A DNA stretch of 64,000 bases from Gracilaria vermiculophylla (taxonomy: Eukaryota; Rhodophyta; Florideophyceae; Gracilariales; Gracilariaceae). The notes beneath the pieces were generated by a model, which was given only the letters and a program-made list of their open reading frames with translations, did no database searches and was not told the DNA's origin. Of the stretch, positions 46,595 to 58,448 are shown one piece after another; within the stretch, counting starts at the first letter, position 1, and every line of letters begins with the position of its first letter. The position numbers and the translations under genes are program-made. The DNA lies in assembly GCA_019155205.2 (NCBI GenBank), contig JAHNZQ020003148.1:467199-531198 (forward strand), read 5' to 3'.

Positions 46595-47028
46595 CGAGTC
46601 TGCGTCGACCGTGCAGATGGCTTCCTACCTTTGCCAAAAGGCAAACTCCAGGGGGCCGAGGCTGAACGGTAACAAGCCACGCGGAGCCTCTACGCGTGAC
46701 TCTGAGGGTTTTTTTGGATGGAGAGGATCTAAGTTCTAGTGGGGGACGGCTGCTGCAAATGTGCATCGGGATGCGACGTGTTCTCCTGAGGTGCAACCGG
46801 TTTGGGTACGGACCTATACAATGGCGGCGCAAGAGCTAGTGGAACAGGCTGCATTTCAATTGGAACGCAGTGACCGTAGTTTACTCGCGGGAAGCGGATA
46901 TCATGATCGGCGGTTCGATAACTCCCGATCTCCGCTGATGTGTCCTTCAGGTCCTGGAAGTTCTTCTCCAGTTCCTGCACGATGGCGGTTTTCATTGCAG
47001 GGATGAGAGTAGTACAATGTACTGGCTC

Positions 47029-48868
47029 TCAAGACAAGCGAATCTTGGATGGCGGTGGGTAGCTCCGAGGCTTTGCGAATCGGACAGTCCTGTAGGATCC
47101 TGCCAAAACGTACGAGGTAGGAGAAGAGGGTGTACTCGTCCTAGACGGTGCCCCCTGAAATGAGGCGTTCGTGAGAGCAATGGACTTTTGCTCTACTTCG
47201 AGCGTGAGCTCGTTGGCTTCCCCTGAGGTGCAGCAGTTCAACATCAGGGCGGATGCCCGACGGTTCCTTAAGACCTTCGTTTTGTCCAAAAGCGCAGCGT
47301 GGCTGCGGCGACCGGCACGGTGGGTATCCCCATACGATTCCGCGAAACAAGCTAGCTCCATATAGGTAATGTTTGGGTGCGGTGTCAAGGGATTACGCAC
47401 CCTGGCGCGTACCGAGAGAAAGAGTCCCTCGACAAAAAACGAATATGGCCGCCGTTCCGAGTACACGTTCCAATGCCGTGAGGCCTTTGTCCACAACTTC
47501 GGTGAGAACTCCTTTTCGGTCATTCCCGTTTCCTGCCTATATGAGGTGGCTTTAGTGTCAGCATCGGCTATCACCTCGTTCGTTGATTACCTGTTGATGA
47601 GGAATTTCACCACCTTGGGGGTACGTCGTCAAGATCTCCGTTCCAGGATCATCGGCAATGGTGCTCTCATCCGTGAAGCGCGGCTGCACCAGCGAGTGCG
47701 CTTGACCTGTGGGGAAGAAATGAAAGCACCAGACGACGGCACCTTCATGGATACCTTCGGTATTACACGACGAACCGAAGAGTGTTAGAAAATTAAACAT
47801 CGAGATGTGGATTTCTCCTGAGAAGGAGCGCTTCTTTATATGAATATCAATGCAGCGCTGGATCTTCGTAAGTCGTTTCCCGACCAACGCGTCGTAAAGA
47901 TTGGGGCAATAATGACACCAGTAGGTGTCTTAGTCCACACTTTTTGCGAAGAGGTTATTAAGCAAGACGACCTTCGTGATTCTTCTGCTCTCCTCCTTAG
48001 GAGAGATACTGTTCTTAGAGCTGGAGCTGTTTACGAATTCAGAATCTGAACTTTTCTCCGAATCGCTGTCTCGCTTTCTGCTCTCCTCCCTTTTTTTCTT
48101 TCGGCATCTTTACTATAGGTTGTCTGGGTGCCTGAAGATGCTCCCTCCATCGCGTTTTATCCAAGGAGAATCCTGTCCTTCTCTCCTTGGGTGAAGTACT
48201 TCGAGACCGTTATCCTGTCCTTTTCCGTAAGGCAACAGGTCCAGACGGTGTATAGCTATACTTCTGAGGTGATCCCGTTTCCCTACGGCATTATCCTTTC
48301 CTCCTCTGGCGTAGGGGGTGGCAGTATCCTGTCCATCTCTGCCCCGGGTCACCTTAGATGTTGATAAAGGAAACCTCTCCTGAACGGAAAGATGACTTTG
48401 AAACGCTGCTGCAGGGAGCAGTTGCGCGATTTGGGATCATACCTCCGCACGGATGACATCTGAGATCACTACTAAGAAGAGGTCCGAATCCAGCAAGGCA
48501 TCAACAGCACGGTGAGCACTGTGCGTTTTGACTTCATCCGCCAGGGCGTGGTGGTGTGCTCTGAAACGCGTCTCGACAGCCGCAGCAATTCCTTCCACCA
48601 GCTCCTGTGGAAGACAATCCGTAAGAAGCGTGGTCGGGGACTCTAGGAGGGAGCTAGACTCCGGGTATTTCAGTCCCTGCAGCTCCTGAGAGGGCAGCTT
48701 CGATGCCGTGTGCCGTTCTTCAACCTCCACGTTGGCGTTCTCCAGAGGAGTCGCGGGAGGGTCCGCTTGCCTAAGATCATGCACTCTCCTAAGGTGATTT
48801 CTGAAACTCTTCACAAAGAAGCAAGGATTCCTAAGGAGACGTTTAGGGTCCTTCAATCTGACGGCCAT
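47029..48868 (-). pseudogene. Gag of element B
   Basis: Pieces in several minus-strand frames (48437-48868, 47558-47887, 47029-47574) align with element C over 60812-63080. The capsid-like part includes a FFVEGLFLSVRARVRNPL region and FAESYGDTHRA. The N-terminal part is helical, with ADEVKTHSAHRAVDALLDSD. No zinc knuckle was found. It contains the empty site GTGAG at 47478-47482 that corresponds to the TRIM insertion in element C. Confidence 0.7.
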
Positions 48869-49119
48869 TTCCTGGCGAGCGCTGCGCGTGCTGCGCCCAC
48901 CGACGGAGTCGGCGGCTTAGAGGTCCTGTAAGAGGGCTTCAAAAGGAAGTTATGAGGGGTTCATATAGGAGTAGATCGAGGGTGATTTCTTTCCACTCCC
49001 GTATCCTCGTAAGGAAGAATTTCACAGTTGGATTCCGATCGTTGCAAACTAGAAAAGCTGTTCTGTTGTGACCCATGCAATTGCTTTAGGAAACTGACCT
49101 TCTAAGTCGGGAGACCAGT

Positions 49120-49671
49120 TGTGGTACCGTCAGTTCTTATTTTGAGGTGGTTGTGCACAACTTCCGTTGGGAGTTTTTGGCGACTCCAAAGGCGCAAGTT
49201 CCTAAAGATGGTCTCCGACAATCTCTGTCACGAGCCAGGGGAATCCTGAAAGGGGATCCGCAACACCAAGCGGAGAAGGAGGTTAACTTGGCGGACAATG
49301 CTCCTACAGGCACTGCTTCAAGGCGACCTGGAGATCAGCGGCTAAGAAACCTGAGGATGTCCGACGAGAGTCTCCAACCGGAAAAATAGATGAAAATTCA
49401 AGGGTACTTTGTCTACTTTCCCAGAAGTGGAGCTTGACCAACGGACTAAGTACCGCGCCGGGAGCCCGCCTCGGCCCGTCTCACTTTTGTAGAAATTACC
49501 TGCACCAAATAACTTAAATAAATCTAAATTCTACCGTTCCTTAACGGAACTGTAGCACACTTGGGACCAGTAATGCACAACGCGACTCAGTTACTAAAAT
49601 ACGAACCTTCTTTAGGAATATCCCGTCGTAAAGCCACATGACAATATTAGCATAGGATTTACTGTTATACA
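49120..49671 (-). repeat. Element B 5' LTR
   Basis: The LTR is 552 bp and aligns with 39087-39639 and, with an extra segment of about 30 bp, with 63175-63758. On the minus strand it is followed by ACTGGTCTCCCGAC, a possible primer site for a tRNA ending GTCGGGAGACCA; I cannot assign the tRNA. The 49672-50025 interval to its right shows nothing recognisable. Confidence 0.8.
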
Positions 49672-50029
49672 CGTGAGATGTAGTGTATAGAGCGTTGAGA
49701 GAACCTAGAGAAGTCTACCTAGTCCAAGGCTTGACTGTGCTTTGCTCACAAGCGTTACTCCAAACCCGTGCCCAGCAGATCTGACCTAAATAACAGCCAA
49801 CAAGTCAGAAGGGTAAAAGAAAATGCTTGGCTGTACAGCAGTTACACCTGGTCGGTAAACAGTGTTCGGAAATCTTCCGCTTTTATCTGCACCCGATATA
49901 CACCGGCTAGCCACAGCACCATGCAAAGGTAGCTCTAATCCCCCACGGCCAGGAGCTGTAGCCCCAGTGCTGTGTCAATGGTTACCTTGCTCTCCTGCTC
50001 ACAAGTAGATCTACTGTAAAGATATGTGG

Positions 50030-51420
50030 ATGTGAACGGCTTCCATGCCCGAATTCTGCCGCATTTGCGGGGTCTCCCGGACATTGAAGCCTCATGCAAT
50101 TGGCCCCAATTTATTCGCAACCCATTGTTTTGGTGCTGCTGCCCTGCTCCGCGCACATGCGTGCCTTTCACGGTCTCCTATGTGAGACAGGCACCGAGTC
50201 CAACGTATTTCTGCCGCCTCGCCTTCGCTACTGCTATGTTGTTTGCGCTTTCGCTGCCCAATGTTTCTGCGCTAACGCTTCACTTTCCCGCCGCTTGTGT
50301 GTTGCCAACATCTCATTTCACGCCCCGAGTTCGTGCCAAGCTATTGCTACTGGTGATACACGAGGACGCCACCCGGTGTGTGCTTGCCTTGGCTGCTGCG
50401 AAGCTGCGCCAGACGACGAGCCCAACCACAAGGCCCACCTGGACTAAGTGCGACTCGTGATCCACAACGTCACCGCAACGAAAAGCACTGAGCTGTGATT
50501 GCCGTGGCAACACTCAGGTTAAGCGAGTGGCCGACGCCGTCGCCACAACCGCCGATTGCAGCAGGCACGTTGCATTCTCGGCGCACCAACACGCGCAGCC
50601 TCGCGCCTTCGCCGCCGACCACCAGCACAGTGGGTGGTGCATGCTTCTCGTCTTGCAGCCACCACACGTCGTCGGTGGCCAGCACTACCACGCACAAGCC
50701 GTCATCTGGTCGTCGGTGCAGCAGCCGTGGCAGCTATGGCGTTGCAAATGCCGACGTTTCCACAGCTGTTCCCGCCAATGCCTCGCTGATGGCTGCGCCT
50801 CGCGAGGCGCAGTAGCACGCCAACACGGTCACCCAATCTGCCCGCGAAATATGTGCCAAGCAAAACACGGTGCCTACGTTGTGCGGGTCTGGGATGTTTC
50901 GCAATACGACCCGCATGGCGTCGCGTGCGCTCAAATCGTGTTCCGGTTAGCACTTCTGCGTGCTGGCCTATGCCACCACCTTCTGTTGCTTGTGATGCCC
51001 CTTGAGAACGTCATGCAAACCCTTTTCCACTTTGGTCGCCGTTGCTCCAAACGCCTCCATTGCCCGCCGGATGCAAACATTCACCACCACGTTGTCTCTG
51101 TTCCATCCGAACGCCTCTGACGTCTGCGCCAGGAGCACGCACCGGTTCTTGCGCCAGCCAGACAGGATCGGGGTAGGCACCAGGTTCCCGACGTACCGCA
51201 CGTCATCTCTGCTATCGCGCATTTCGCGAACAATTTTTATCTCCCCTTCTACTTCCACCGGTGCGCACATCGCACGTCACTTGTCCTACCACGCTCGTCT
51301 CCAATTGCAGTCGTTCAACCGAGCCTGGCTCCATCTCCTGTATTCCGACTTCCTTTGGCTCCATCTTCTGTCATCCCGCCGCCCCTTGCTTAATCTGCAG
51401 TCCTTCTGCCGCCCTTAGAT
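50030..51420. other. GC-rich stretch, unrecognised
   Basis: This is a second GC-rich interval with overlapping open frames on both strands (for example minus 50968-51270 and plus 50527-51120). The minus frame near 51000-51270 looks the most protein-like, but I recognise nothing. Clear homology to the GC-rich stretch at 11330-12420 is not visible by eye. Confidence 0.35.
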
Positions 51421-51454
51421 CTGGCTGCTATCGATCGAGAACACTGGCAGAAAG

Positions 51455-51693
51455 GGGTTCGAGTTCGGTACTCGTGTAATATCTGATGAAGAGAACACGG
51501 GAGCGACCGGCATGCGCCATTCGCTCATTTCATGTAAACGCATAGCCAATTGTATTTATACATGCATTAAAGCTCCCAAGCTGACGGTATGGTGACCCTT
51601 AGCGGGTGGTACGAAAGCATTTCCGGTGCTTCGCTGCCAATTCTAATGACAGATTCTCTCGGTGTCATTCAGTACGGGGGACGCATCCATCCA
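51455..51693 (+). pseudogene. ilvD: ilvD copy 3, 5' fragment (left of gypsy A)
   Basis: The sequence aligns with the other two ilvD copies from VISDxxNTGATGMRHSLIS to the target CATCCATCCA, with extra substitutions, small indels and stops. It is cut at 51693 by gypsy element A and resumes at 58944. The region upstream of the VISD segment is not recognisable. Confidence 0.75.
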
Positions 51694-52190
51694 TGTTAGG
51701 CTTTACATTGTTTTATGCTTTTATTATATGAATCATGAGTAATAGACTTGATATTATATGGTTTACGTAGCCTAGGTGCATTCCTTGTAAAATTGCAGTT
51801 TGCTTGGATGTGTTGTTTGTCCTAGACAGGCTTTACAACCACATTTTTTGACAATCCCTATCATCATGCTATGTTTGAAGAATAAGCCTTACAAGAACTT
51901 ATTGGAACTCTTGTCTCCAATATAATCATCCGAATTGTGTCCGCGACGGAGTGTTCTAGAAGCATCTTGCGAAGGACAACTGTCCCATGAAGGACATTCG
52001 TTTCGACTTTGCATAGCTGTCAATAAGATGTTTCATAGCTAGTGCATCTAAAGGGGTACCGTAGAAATCATTTATTGTGGTCTCGTTTTGGAAGGTTTGA
52101 TTCTCTATATAAACCCTGGTCGACCCGCCGACTTCTCCTTGGCTGGTCATCATCGTTCACGTTCTCAGCCATTGACCCAGTGTTATGACA
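51694..52190 (+). repeat. Element A 5' LTR
   Basis: The 497-bp LTR starts TGTTAGG and ends TATGACA (3' LTR: TTCTAACA). A TATATAAACC motif near 52115 (CTCTATATAAACCCTGG) is a likely TATA box for the element promoter and is conserved in the 3' LTR near 58857. Confidence 0.9.
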
Positions 52191-52191
52191 T

Positions 52192-52203
52192 TGGTAGCAT
52201 CGC
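52192..52203 (+). other. Primer-binding site of element A
   Basis: TGGTAGCATCGC begins two bases after the LTR. TGGTAGC is the start of the complement of initiator Met tRNA 3' ends, the usual primer of many gypsy elements; the last five bases differ from animal and plant versions. Confidence 0.6.
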
Positions 52204-52338
52204 AAGTAAGTATTGCACTCACTTGAAACTGGTGACCATCCAGCCCTAGTGGATTTTGCTACACAAAATTCCCTAGGTTTGGATGAGCCACAGAAATCCA
52301 GCTCGATACTGACTGTTGATTTCTGACTGCCTCTGTGC

Positions 52339-52993
52339 GTGTTTCCAGTGAGCCCAATACTCCGAGCCCAGGAACCGCCGTCTTCGCCGTCGTACTACAC
52401 GAACACGGATTTACCCACGAAACCGCCGTCATCACCACCGCCACCGCCGCCACCACAATTCGACACCCTAGGAACCCCCGTTGTCGACGACCCGATACCC
52501 GAGGAACCGCGCACACCACCACCGTACACACTCTCCACCTCCGTCACCACCCCGTCAACCCTCGCTCACAGCTGACACTACCCCCATCAACAAGTCTCTG
52601 ATCAGAGCTTGCAAATATACTCTTACGGCTACTGAGATTACTAAGGGTGACAAACGTCGTGTACTTCCGATCAGCGTTGCGGCCAGCATCCACATATTAC
52701 GGGTGGCCACCGATCGCATCAAAAGCCAGCGTAAGCGTACCCTCCGACGCCACTTTAGAACTCCCCGCTGTGACGTCTGTGATCTTCAATTCAATAGCCG
52801 CGTACAACTTACGGAGCACCTATCGCATACCCGACATCGGAACAAGGTTCCAAGGAAAAGGGCTCCACCGGGTTGCTACACTTGTGGCATTGTTTCTTTC
52901 AATAACCGGAAGCACTACCAGGATCACAAAGGTGGACGCAGGCATCAAGCTGTCTTAACAAAAGAACAACGTCGTCAACAGCAATACTTTTGA
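52339..52993 (+). CDS. Extra ORF upstream of gag: Pro-rich region and two U1-type zinc fingers
   Basis: Between the primer site and gag lies an ORF not normal for gypsy elements. The first frame (52339-52575) is very Pro-rich. The second (52481-52993, 170 codons) becomes protein-like after about residue 30, so a frameshift near 52560 probably joins them. The 170-codon frame has two fingers, C97-x2-C100-x12-H113-x5-H119 and C132-x2-C135-x13-H149-x5-H155, with Lys/Arg-rich flanks. Fingers with five residues between the histidines are typical of the U1/matrin class, many of which bind RNA, including double-stranded RNA. A role in packaging, silencing avoidance or target choice is speculation. 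It ends 405 bp before the gag start. Confidence 0.65.
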
Positions 52994-53218
52994 ATAAAAT
53001 ACCAAAATCGTACGTTGGTTTGACAAAAGGTTCCAAGAATGGGTCGTTCTTCCTTTTGACCTTTTTTTGTGGCTGTGTTCCAGTTTCCGCTGCGTTCATA
53101 TTACTTGGCATTGCCAAGGGAAAAGTTGCCGCACAGGGCTTACAATCTTCCCAATCACTTGGCGCCTTGCAATTGAACTAAAGAAACCTTACTTCAACCA
53201 CTCCGAATATTACAGCTA

Positions 53219-53290
53219 AGGGATTCGAACTCGGGGCTTCTTGGCTGCACTTCCCGCCGCCTACCCACTAGGCCAGACGCCCTCCCCGAT
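53219..53290 (-). tRNA. tRNA-like sequence (pseudo-tRNA or SINE head)
   Basis: The minus strand has an A-box-like TGGCCTAGTGGG and, at normal distance, a B-box-like GAGTTCGAATCCC. The acceptor and T stems do not pair properly, so it is not a functional tRNA. It lies between the zinc-finger ORF and gag of element A, opposite in strand. It may be a SINE fragment inserted in the element. Confidence 0.35.
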
Positions 53291-53397
53291 TTGGAACTAC
53301 AAATATAAAACTCTGCAATTTACCTGGTGTGACCCTCGGGTGTGACCTTCGATTTTAGGCCCAATTTGCAGGTTTTTGATTCAAACCCTCGCGTGCC

Positions 53398-54271
53398 ATG
53401 GCAACTACTCCTGGTATTCCTAACACACCTCCACAAGTCCGCGCAAACCAAATAATGCAGAATATGGCTCGCGCGTTGGACGAAACCAGAAGAAAAATGG
53501 AAAGATTGGAGCTCGGTGCTCAGACAAAGATATCAGCACTGGAGAATTCGTTGGCCGTTTTGGGCCACTCAGGTTGTTCATCCTCATCCCTAAAAATCAA
53601 CAAGCCCCCTACGTTCTCTGGAAAGTCAAATATGAACAGTTGGGTAACTCACGTCCGCAATTACCTTGAAGGCACCTCTGACGAAAAAGCCATCTCAATC
53701 GCTCTCAGTTACATCTGTGGCGCCGAGCACGAATGGAATCTCGCTCAAAAGCGCAATGGACTTGAGTTTAACACCCTCGAGGATCTCTTCGAATACTTGA
53801 AGAAGAGGTTTACTACTGTCAATAAAAAAAAAGTTGGCCAGAGATAAACTTAGCAAGTGAAAGCAGTATAAGGACGTTCAGCAGTACAACGAGGACTTCT
53901 TGAAGATTGTTCTTGATATTCCAAATATATGTATGGAAGAACAGCTTGATAGATATGCCAGAGAATCAATGAGCTGTATTTGGAAAGAACTCTTTACCAA
54001 CGAATACAAGTCCTTAACTGAAGCCATGAAAGATGCTGAGCGAGTTGAATCGGCTTTCCGCAGAGGTGGGCAAGTACGTTCTGGCAAGCATGTGACCGGC
54101 CCAGGATCTTCTCAAGGACTAGTACCCATGGACATTGGAAATGTGAAGTTGAAGAAGTTGACCAAGGAAGAACGAGAACATTGTCGAAAGCTGGGATTAC
54201 GTTTCGGCTGCCGACAACCTGGACACATGGCGCGTGACCCGCGCTGCCCAGAAAACTTCCAATCGAACTGA
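53398..54271 (+). pseudogene. Gag of element A
   Basis: ATG 53398 opens a frame with an N-terminal coiled coil (MARALDETRRKMERLELGAQ). It is followed by the retrotransposon gag core (PPTFSGKSNMNSWVTHVRNY, then a LEDLFEYLKKRF segment). A shift in an A-run at about 53825-53833 moves the rest to another frame, which holds QYNEDFLKIVLDIP, a PMDIGN segment and a knuckle-like CRQPGHMARDPRC. The first Cys of the CCHC knuckle is missing. An intact protein would be about 290 residues. Confidence 0.85.
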
Positions 54272-54306
54272 CCTCTGCATCAACTATCATACCCTCGTCA
54301 GTTCCA

Positions 54307-54903
54307 TTGAATACCCATTACACTTCATTCAACTCCTTTGAAATAAACCATTCGAAAGCACCAGTCACCAACAAACCCATTGAATCTATAGACACCCTAG
54401 AAACTCCCGGAACCCTACCTATACACGGAAGACATCGACTACTCACGTCTCATTTAGCGTCACCATTTGATATCACCTCCGTCGGATTACTCCTCACACA
54501 TGTATTTATGAACGACAGAAAATGCACTGCTCTATTTGACAATGGATCCAAAATTAGCTTATTTTCAAGAGCTTTCTACAGGAACATGAACATTAACAAA
54601 ATGGAGAGTAATTATAAAGCCGTAATGGCCAACGGCTTCACAACAGTTCTCCATGAAACCAAGAATGAAGAAGTACGTTTCCAAATTGGAGACTTCCATG
54701 AATTTAGACGCCATGCAATATGCCCACTTTACGGATATGACGTCATCTTAGGAAAAGACTGGTTGCACAAATACAGTCCCTTTATCAACCACAGAGCCAA
54801 CGAAACATCATTCATGCATGAATCCCGGACCATTGTAATCAAAGCAGACATCAAACGCACTGAAAAACGTATCTCAGCCAATGCTATCAAGAAATCAATT
54901 TGA
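54307..54903 (+). pseudogene. Retropepsin region of element A
   Basis: The frame encodes CTALFDNGSKISLFSRAFY, the active-site turn with DNG in place of the usual DSG/DTG, and YGYDVILGKDWLHKYSP, the conserved ILGxxWL segment. The frame itself is open. The family catalytic Asp is kept, but its second motif residue is unusual. Confidence 0.8.
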
Positions 54904-54924
54904 AGAAAACCACCAGTTTTCGTT

Positions 54925-56360
54925 GTGCTAATTCGACCATCGGAAGAAGAAAAACATGACTCCCAGAAAAACCCCAGACTTCTGAAACTACTCCAAGAAT
55001 ATGAAGATATTTTCCCCAAGAAACTACCCAGAGGACTACCACCGCACCGAAGACAATATATTCATATCCAACTTACACCCGATGCAACGCCACAGAAGAA
55101 AGGAGTTTATCGCCTGTCCGATATGGAATTGAAAAACTTACGAACCCTTCTTAATGAACTCATTGAACAAGGATTTTTCCGCCCTAGTATATGCACTTGG
55201 GGTGCTTCTGTCCTATTTGTTCCAAAGAAAGATAAAAGCCTTAGACTCTGTATTGATTATAGAGCCCTCAACAAGTTGACAGTTAAGAACAGCTACCACA
55301 TCCACGGATTGATGACCTTTTTGACCGACTTCGTGGTTCAAAAATATTTACGAAAATAGATTTGAGATGGGGATACCATCAAATTTGCCTCACGAAAAAC
55401 TCTATATCAAAAACAGCTTTCAGAAATAGATACGGTCATTATTAATTCCTCGTATTGCCCTTCAGATAAACTAAGGCACCTGCCAGCTTCATGAGTCTCA
55501 TGAACGACGTGCTCAAGAGATATCTAGACAAGTTTGTCCTCGTATATCTCGATGATATTCTGATCTACAGTGCAAATATAAATGAGCATAGATCATATTA
55601 GACTTGTGTTAAACCGACTTCGCTTTCACAAGCGGTATGGGAAGCTTTCAAAATGTGAATTCCTGCGCAGAAAGGTTGAATATCTTGGACATGTCATTAG
55701 CCCAGAAGGCGTATCTGTGGAAGAAAACATAGTGAATACCATACGAAATTGGGAAACCGCCACGAACAAAACTGATGTACAAGTATTTCTTGGACTAGTG
55801 AACTATTACCGAAGATTTATCAAAAACTGTTACTCTATTTCTAAGCCTCTTACCATTCTCTGTGGTAAGAACCCATTTCAGTGGGGGAGGGAGCAGAGTT
55901 CTGCGTTTGAGAAACTCAAACATGCAGTTTCGGAAACCCTCGTTCTCTGTCACTTTGATCCGAATCTTTCTATTATGATCACAACTGATGCCTTGCATTA
56001 CGCCTTAGGAGCTGTCTTAAAACAAATATAAAACTCCTTCGCACGACCGGTTACATTCCATTCCAGAAAACTGAAGTCGGCTGAGCAAAGCTATGCCGCC
56101 CATGAACGAGAACTTCTCGGTGTAGTTGGCGCTCTGAGATTATGGAGAGTGTATCTACATTGTCAAAAGTTCACCGTGCACCGATCACTTCCCTTCGAAA
56201 TACCTCGAGACCAAGCCAAATCTGTCACAGCGTCAAGTCCGCTGGCTCAAGAGAATTGTTGAATTTGATTTCAAATTACAGCCAAGCAAAGGGAAGTAAA
56301 ATGTTGTTGCTGACGCTCTTTCAAGACATCCAAAGGACGCTGAAGACAAAGAGCCAAGCA
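54925..56360 (+). pseudogene. Reverse transcriptase and RNase H of element A
   Basis: The RT starts with [20 protein letters not shown] and [20 protein letters not shown], then [20 protein letters not shown]. After a shift near 55310 and a stop near 55446 it continues with [17 protein letters not shown] (catalytic YLDD about 55543-55554) and, in another frame, SKCEFLRRKVEYLGHVISPE. RNase H shows ITTDALHYALGAVLKQI, then SFARPVTFHSRKLKSAEQSY. Several stops and shifts make it inactive as written. Confidence 0.88.
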
Positions 56361-56589
56361 ACCGCTCCTTACTAAAAGAATGCTTATCTCGAACAAGACC
56401 ATTGAATTCTATATCTTTCCTGAATAAGTTTTCCGAGAAAGATTTACAAGCATTCGTTGACGGTTATGAAAGAGATGAAGAATTCTCTGCAGAATATAAG
56501 AAACCGGCCATTCCCTATTCCGGACAAAATTAACTGTTGTTTCGAAATAATAAGCTTTGCATTCCAAATGAAAAGATCAGAACGAAGAT

Positions 56590-57722
56590 ATTAAGATATA
56601 ACCACGATATTTCCGTTGCAGGTCACATGGGATTCAAGAAGACGTAGAAACGTGTTCAGAAGCTATTTAAAGTGGAAGAATCTTAAGACTGATGTACACC
56701 ACTACACGAAAACCTGCCAAAAGTGCCAAGAAACAAAGTCTTCTAACCAAAAGCCCCAAGGATATCTTCAACCTCTAGATCCACCAACAAAGACATGGTC
56801 CCGCATCACTATGGACTTTATCAAACCCTTGAAAACAACGAAGAAAGGCAACAGTGCCGTATATGTAGTTGTGGATCGCTTGTCAAAATTGATTCGCATC
56901 ATCCCGACAAATAAGAGTGTTACAGCAGTACAAACAGGCAGACTATTTGTACAGAACATTTACCGTCATCACGGATTTCCCGATGTACTCATATCTGATC
57001 GAGATTCCTTTTTTTATGAGCATGTTTTGGAAAGAGTTTTTCCAAATACTTAAAACATCTTGGCGGCCTTCTTCAGCATATCATCTGCAGACAGATGGCC
57101 AAACAGAAGATGTAAACAAAAAATAGAAGAAATGATTAGCTGCTTCGCTAATCACCGCCAGTAAAATTGGGATGACCATGTGGTAGAATTTGAAGTCGCT
57201 TATAATTCTTCCATCCATGCCACAACCTCCTTCACGCCGTTTTACTTGACATATGGGGAAGAGCCTAAAACACTACCTCTGGAAAACATTCTTTCTCAGA
57301 ACCAAACCGCTTCTCAATTTTTAGAAAACATGGTCGACGCAACAAAACTTGCCCGTCGCCAAATCATCAAAAGCAACAATTATTCACAGAAATATTATAA
57401 CAAAAAGAGAACACCTTGCGACTTGCGAGTTGGCGAACAAGTCATGTTGTCCACCAAGAATCTTTGTATGGATGAGACAGGACCAAGGACAAAACTTGGC
57501 ATAAAGTATTGTAGACCATTCAAGATTGTTGAACAAGTCAGCCCAGTTACCTTTCGATTAGACCTTGGAGCCGCAATGAAGATGAGAGGTATACATAATG
57601 TTTTCCACTGTCAACTTCTGAAGCGTTATCACAGAAAATCATCAATGAGAGATTCTCCAGCCCAACCGACCCCTATCGCAATCGCCGATGACACAGAGAC
57701 TATGGGGTGGAAGCAATCCTGA
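56590..57722 (+). pseudogene. Integrase of element A
   Basis: The zinc-binding CQKCQ pair, the core MDFIKPLKTTKKGNSAVYVV with the first Asp, LISDRDSFF with the second and DGQTEDVNKK with the Glu are all present, so the catalytic triad survives although frames change near 57040 and stops occur near 57124. The C-terminal GPY/F-like module is seen as IKYCRPFKIVEQVSP and HNVFHCQLLKRYH. The core acts on element cDNA ends in the nucleus. Confidence 0.87.
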
Positions 57723-57843
57723 CCCACAGGAAAAGGAGGAATCGACTTGAATATCTTGTCAAATGGCTTGGCTATCCAGATCATGAGAATAATTGGCTAA
57801 GGGAATCTGATTTGTCAAACTGCTCGGAACTCCTCAACTAGTA
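57706..57843 (+). pseudogene. Chromodomain of element A
   Basis: In a frame shifted from integrase, EAILTHRKRRNRLEYLVKWL followed by GYPDHENNWLRESDL is a clear chromodomain, including the aromatic residues Y, W and W of the methyl-lysine cage region. It places element A among chromoviruses. Confidence 0.85.
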
Positions 57844-57992
57844 TAAAAACAGTCAAAACCTCTGAATTCCTTGGGGCCCAGTCACGTCAAAAGAGAACGA
57901 TGGAAAACAATCAACCTCCGACGCCCAAGATGAACCTGTAGCTCGACACCGCCCCTTCGTTCTACTCTCCTATCTCCCTTGGAGGACAACGA

Positions 57993-58410
57993 ATGCTTCA
58001 ATGGTTTAAAGATATATCCGACGATCTCTTAGTAAGTTCTCGCTTGGCTTGGGCGTCTCGCCATATCTGTTATGCTTTCCTTCAACTCCGTGGTCCATTC
58101 TTTGCCGAAGAGAATGCTGAAATTCTGCAGACACTGTTCAACGTGTGCGATAATGGAATCCTGATCTACATCGAAGAAAAATTCATACTTTTCCTCTTTT
58201 ACCTACATTGTCTCTCAGTATGGTCACTTAGAACCTGACCCACGTGATACTTTCATGAACACTGTCGAATCTGCCTTGATCCAGATTGAAGAAGAGGGAG
58301 ATACCGTTGACTTTTCCATGGAGTTTGAACCTCATGCCAGTATGGTTATATTTCTTAATCCGCCTCGTATTCCTGAACTCAACTCTTTGCCTAATAGAAA
58401 CCCCAACTAG
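57993..58410 (+). CDS. Small extra ORF after the chromodomain of element A
   Basis: An open frame of 81 codons (57993-58238) continues after a likely one-base shift near 58190 to a stop near 58410 (QYGHLEPDPRDTFMNTVESA, then an acidic EEEGDTVDFSMEFEP segment). It sits between the chromodomain and the 3' LTR. I recognise no family. It may be an additional element gene, for example in the position of env-like or accessory ORFs, but no membrane segment or signal peptide is evident. Confidence 0.4.
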
Positions 58411-58448
58411 TGACGAGTCGGGACGACTCTACTTTATGGTGAAATGGA

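Larger units (their letters stand above)
39087..49671 (-). mobile_element. Ty3/gypsy chromovirus-type element B
   Basis: A 10.6-kb element on the minus strand is bounded by LTRs of 553 and 552 bp. Reading along the minus strand: 5' LTR, gag, retropepsin, RT, integrase, chromodomain, a 2.9-kb non-pol region with an ORF on the opposite strand, a polypurine tract and the 3' LTR. Every protein is interrupted, and several catalytic residues are lost. The 5' LTR is repeated with its gag at 63175-63758 (element C). No matching 5-bp target duplication could be seen (GTCCC and CGTGA). Confidence 0.85.
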
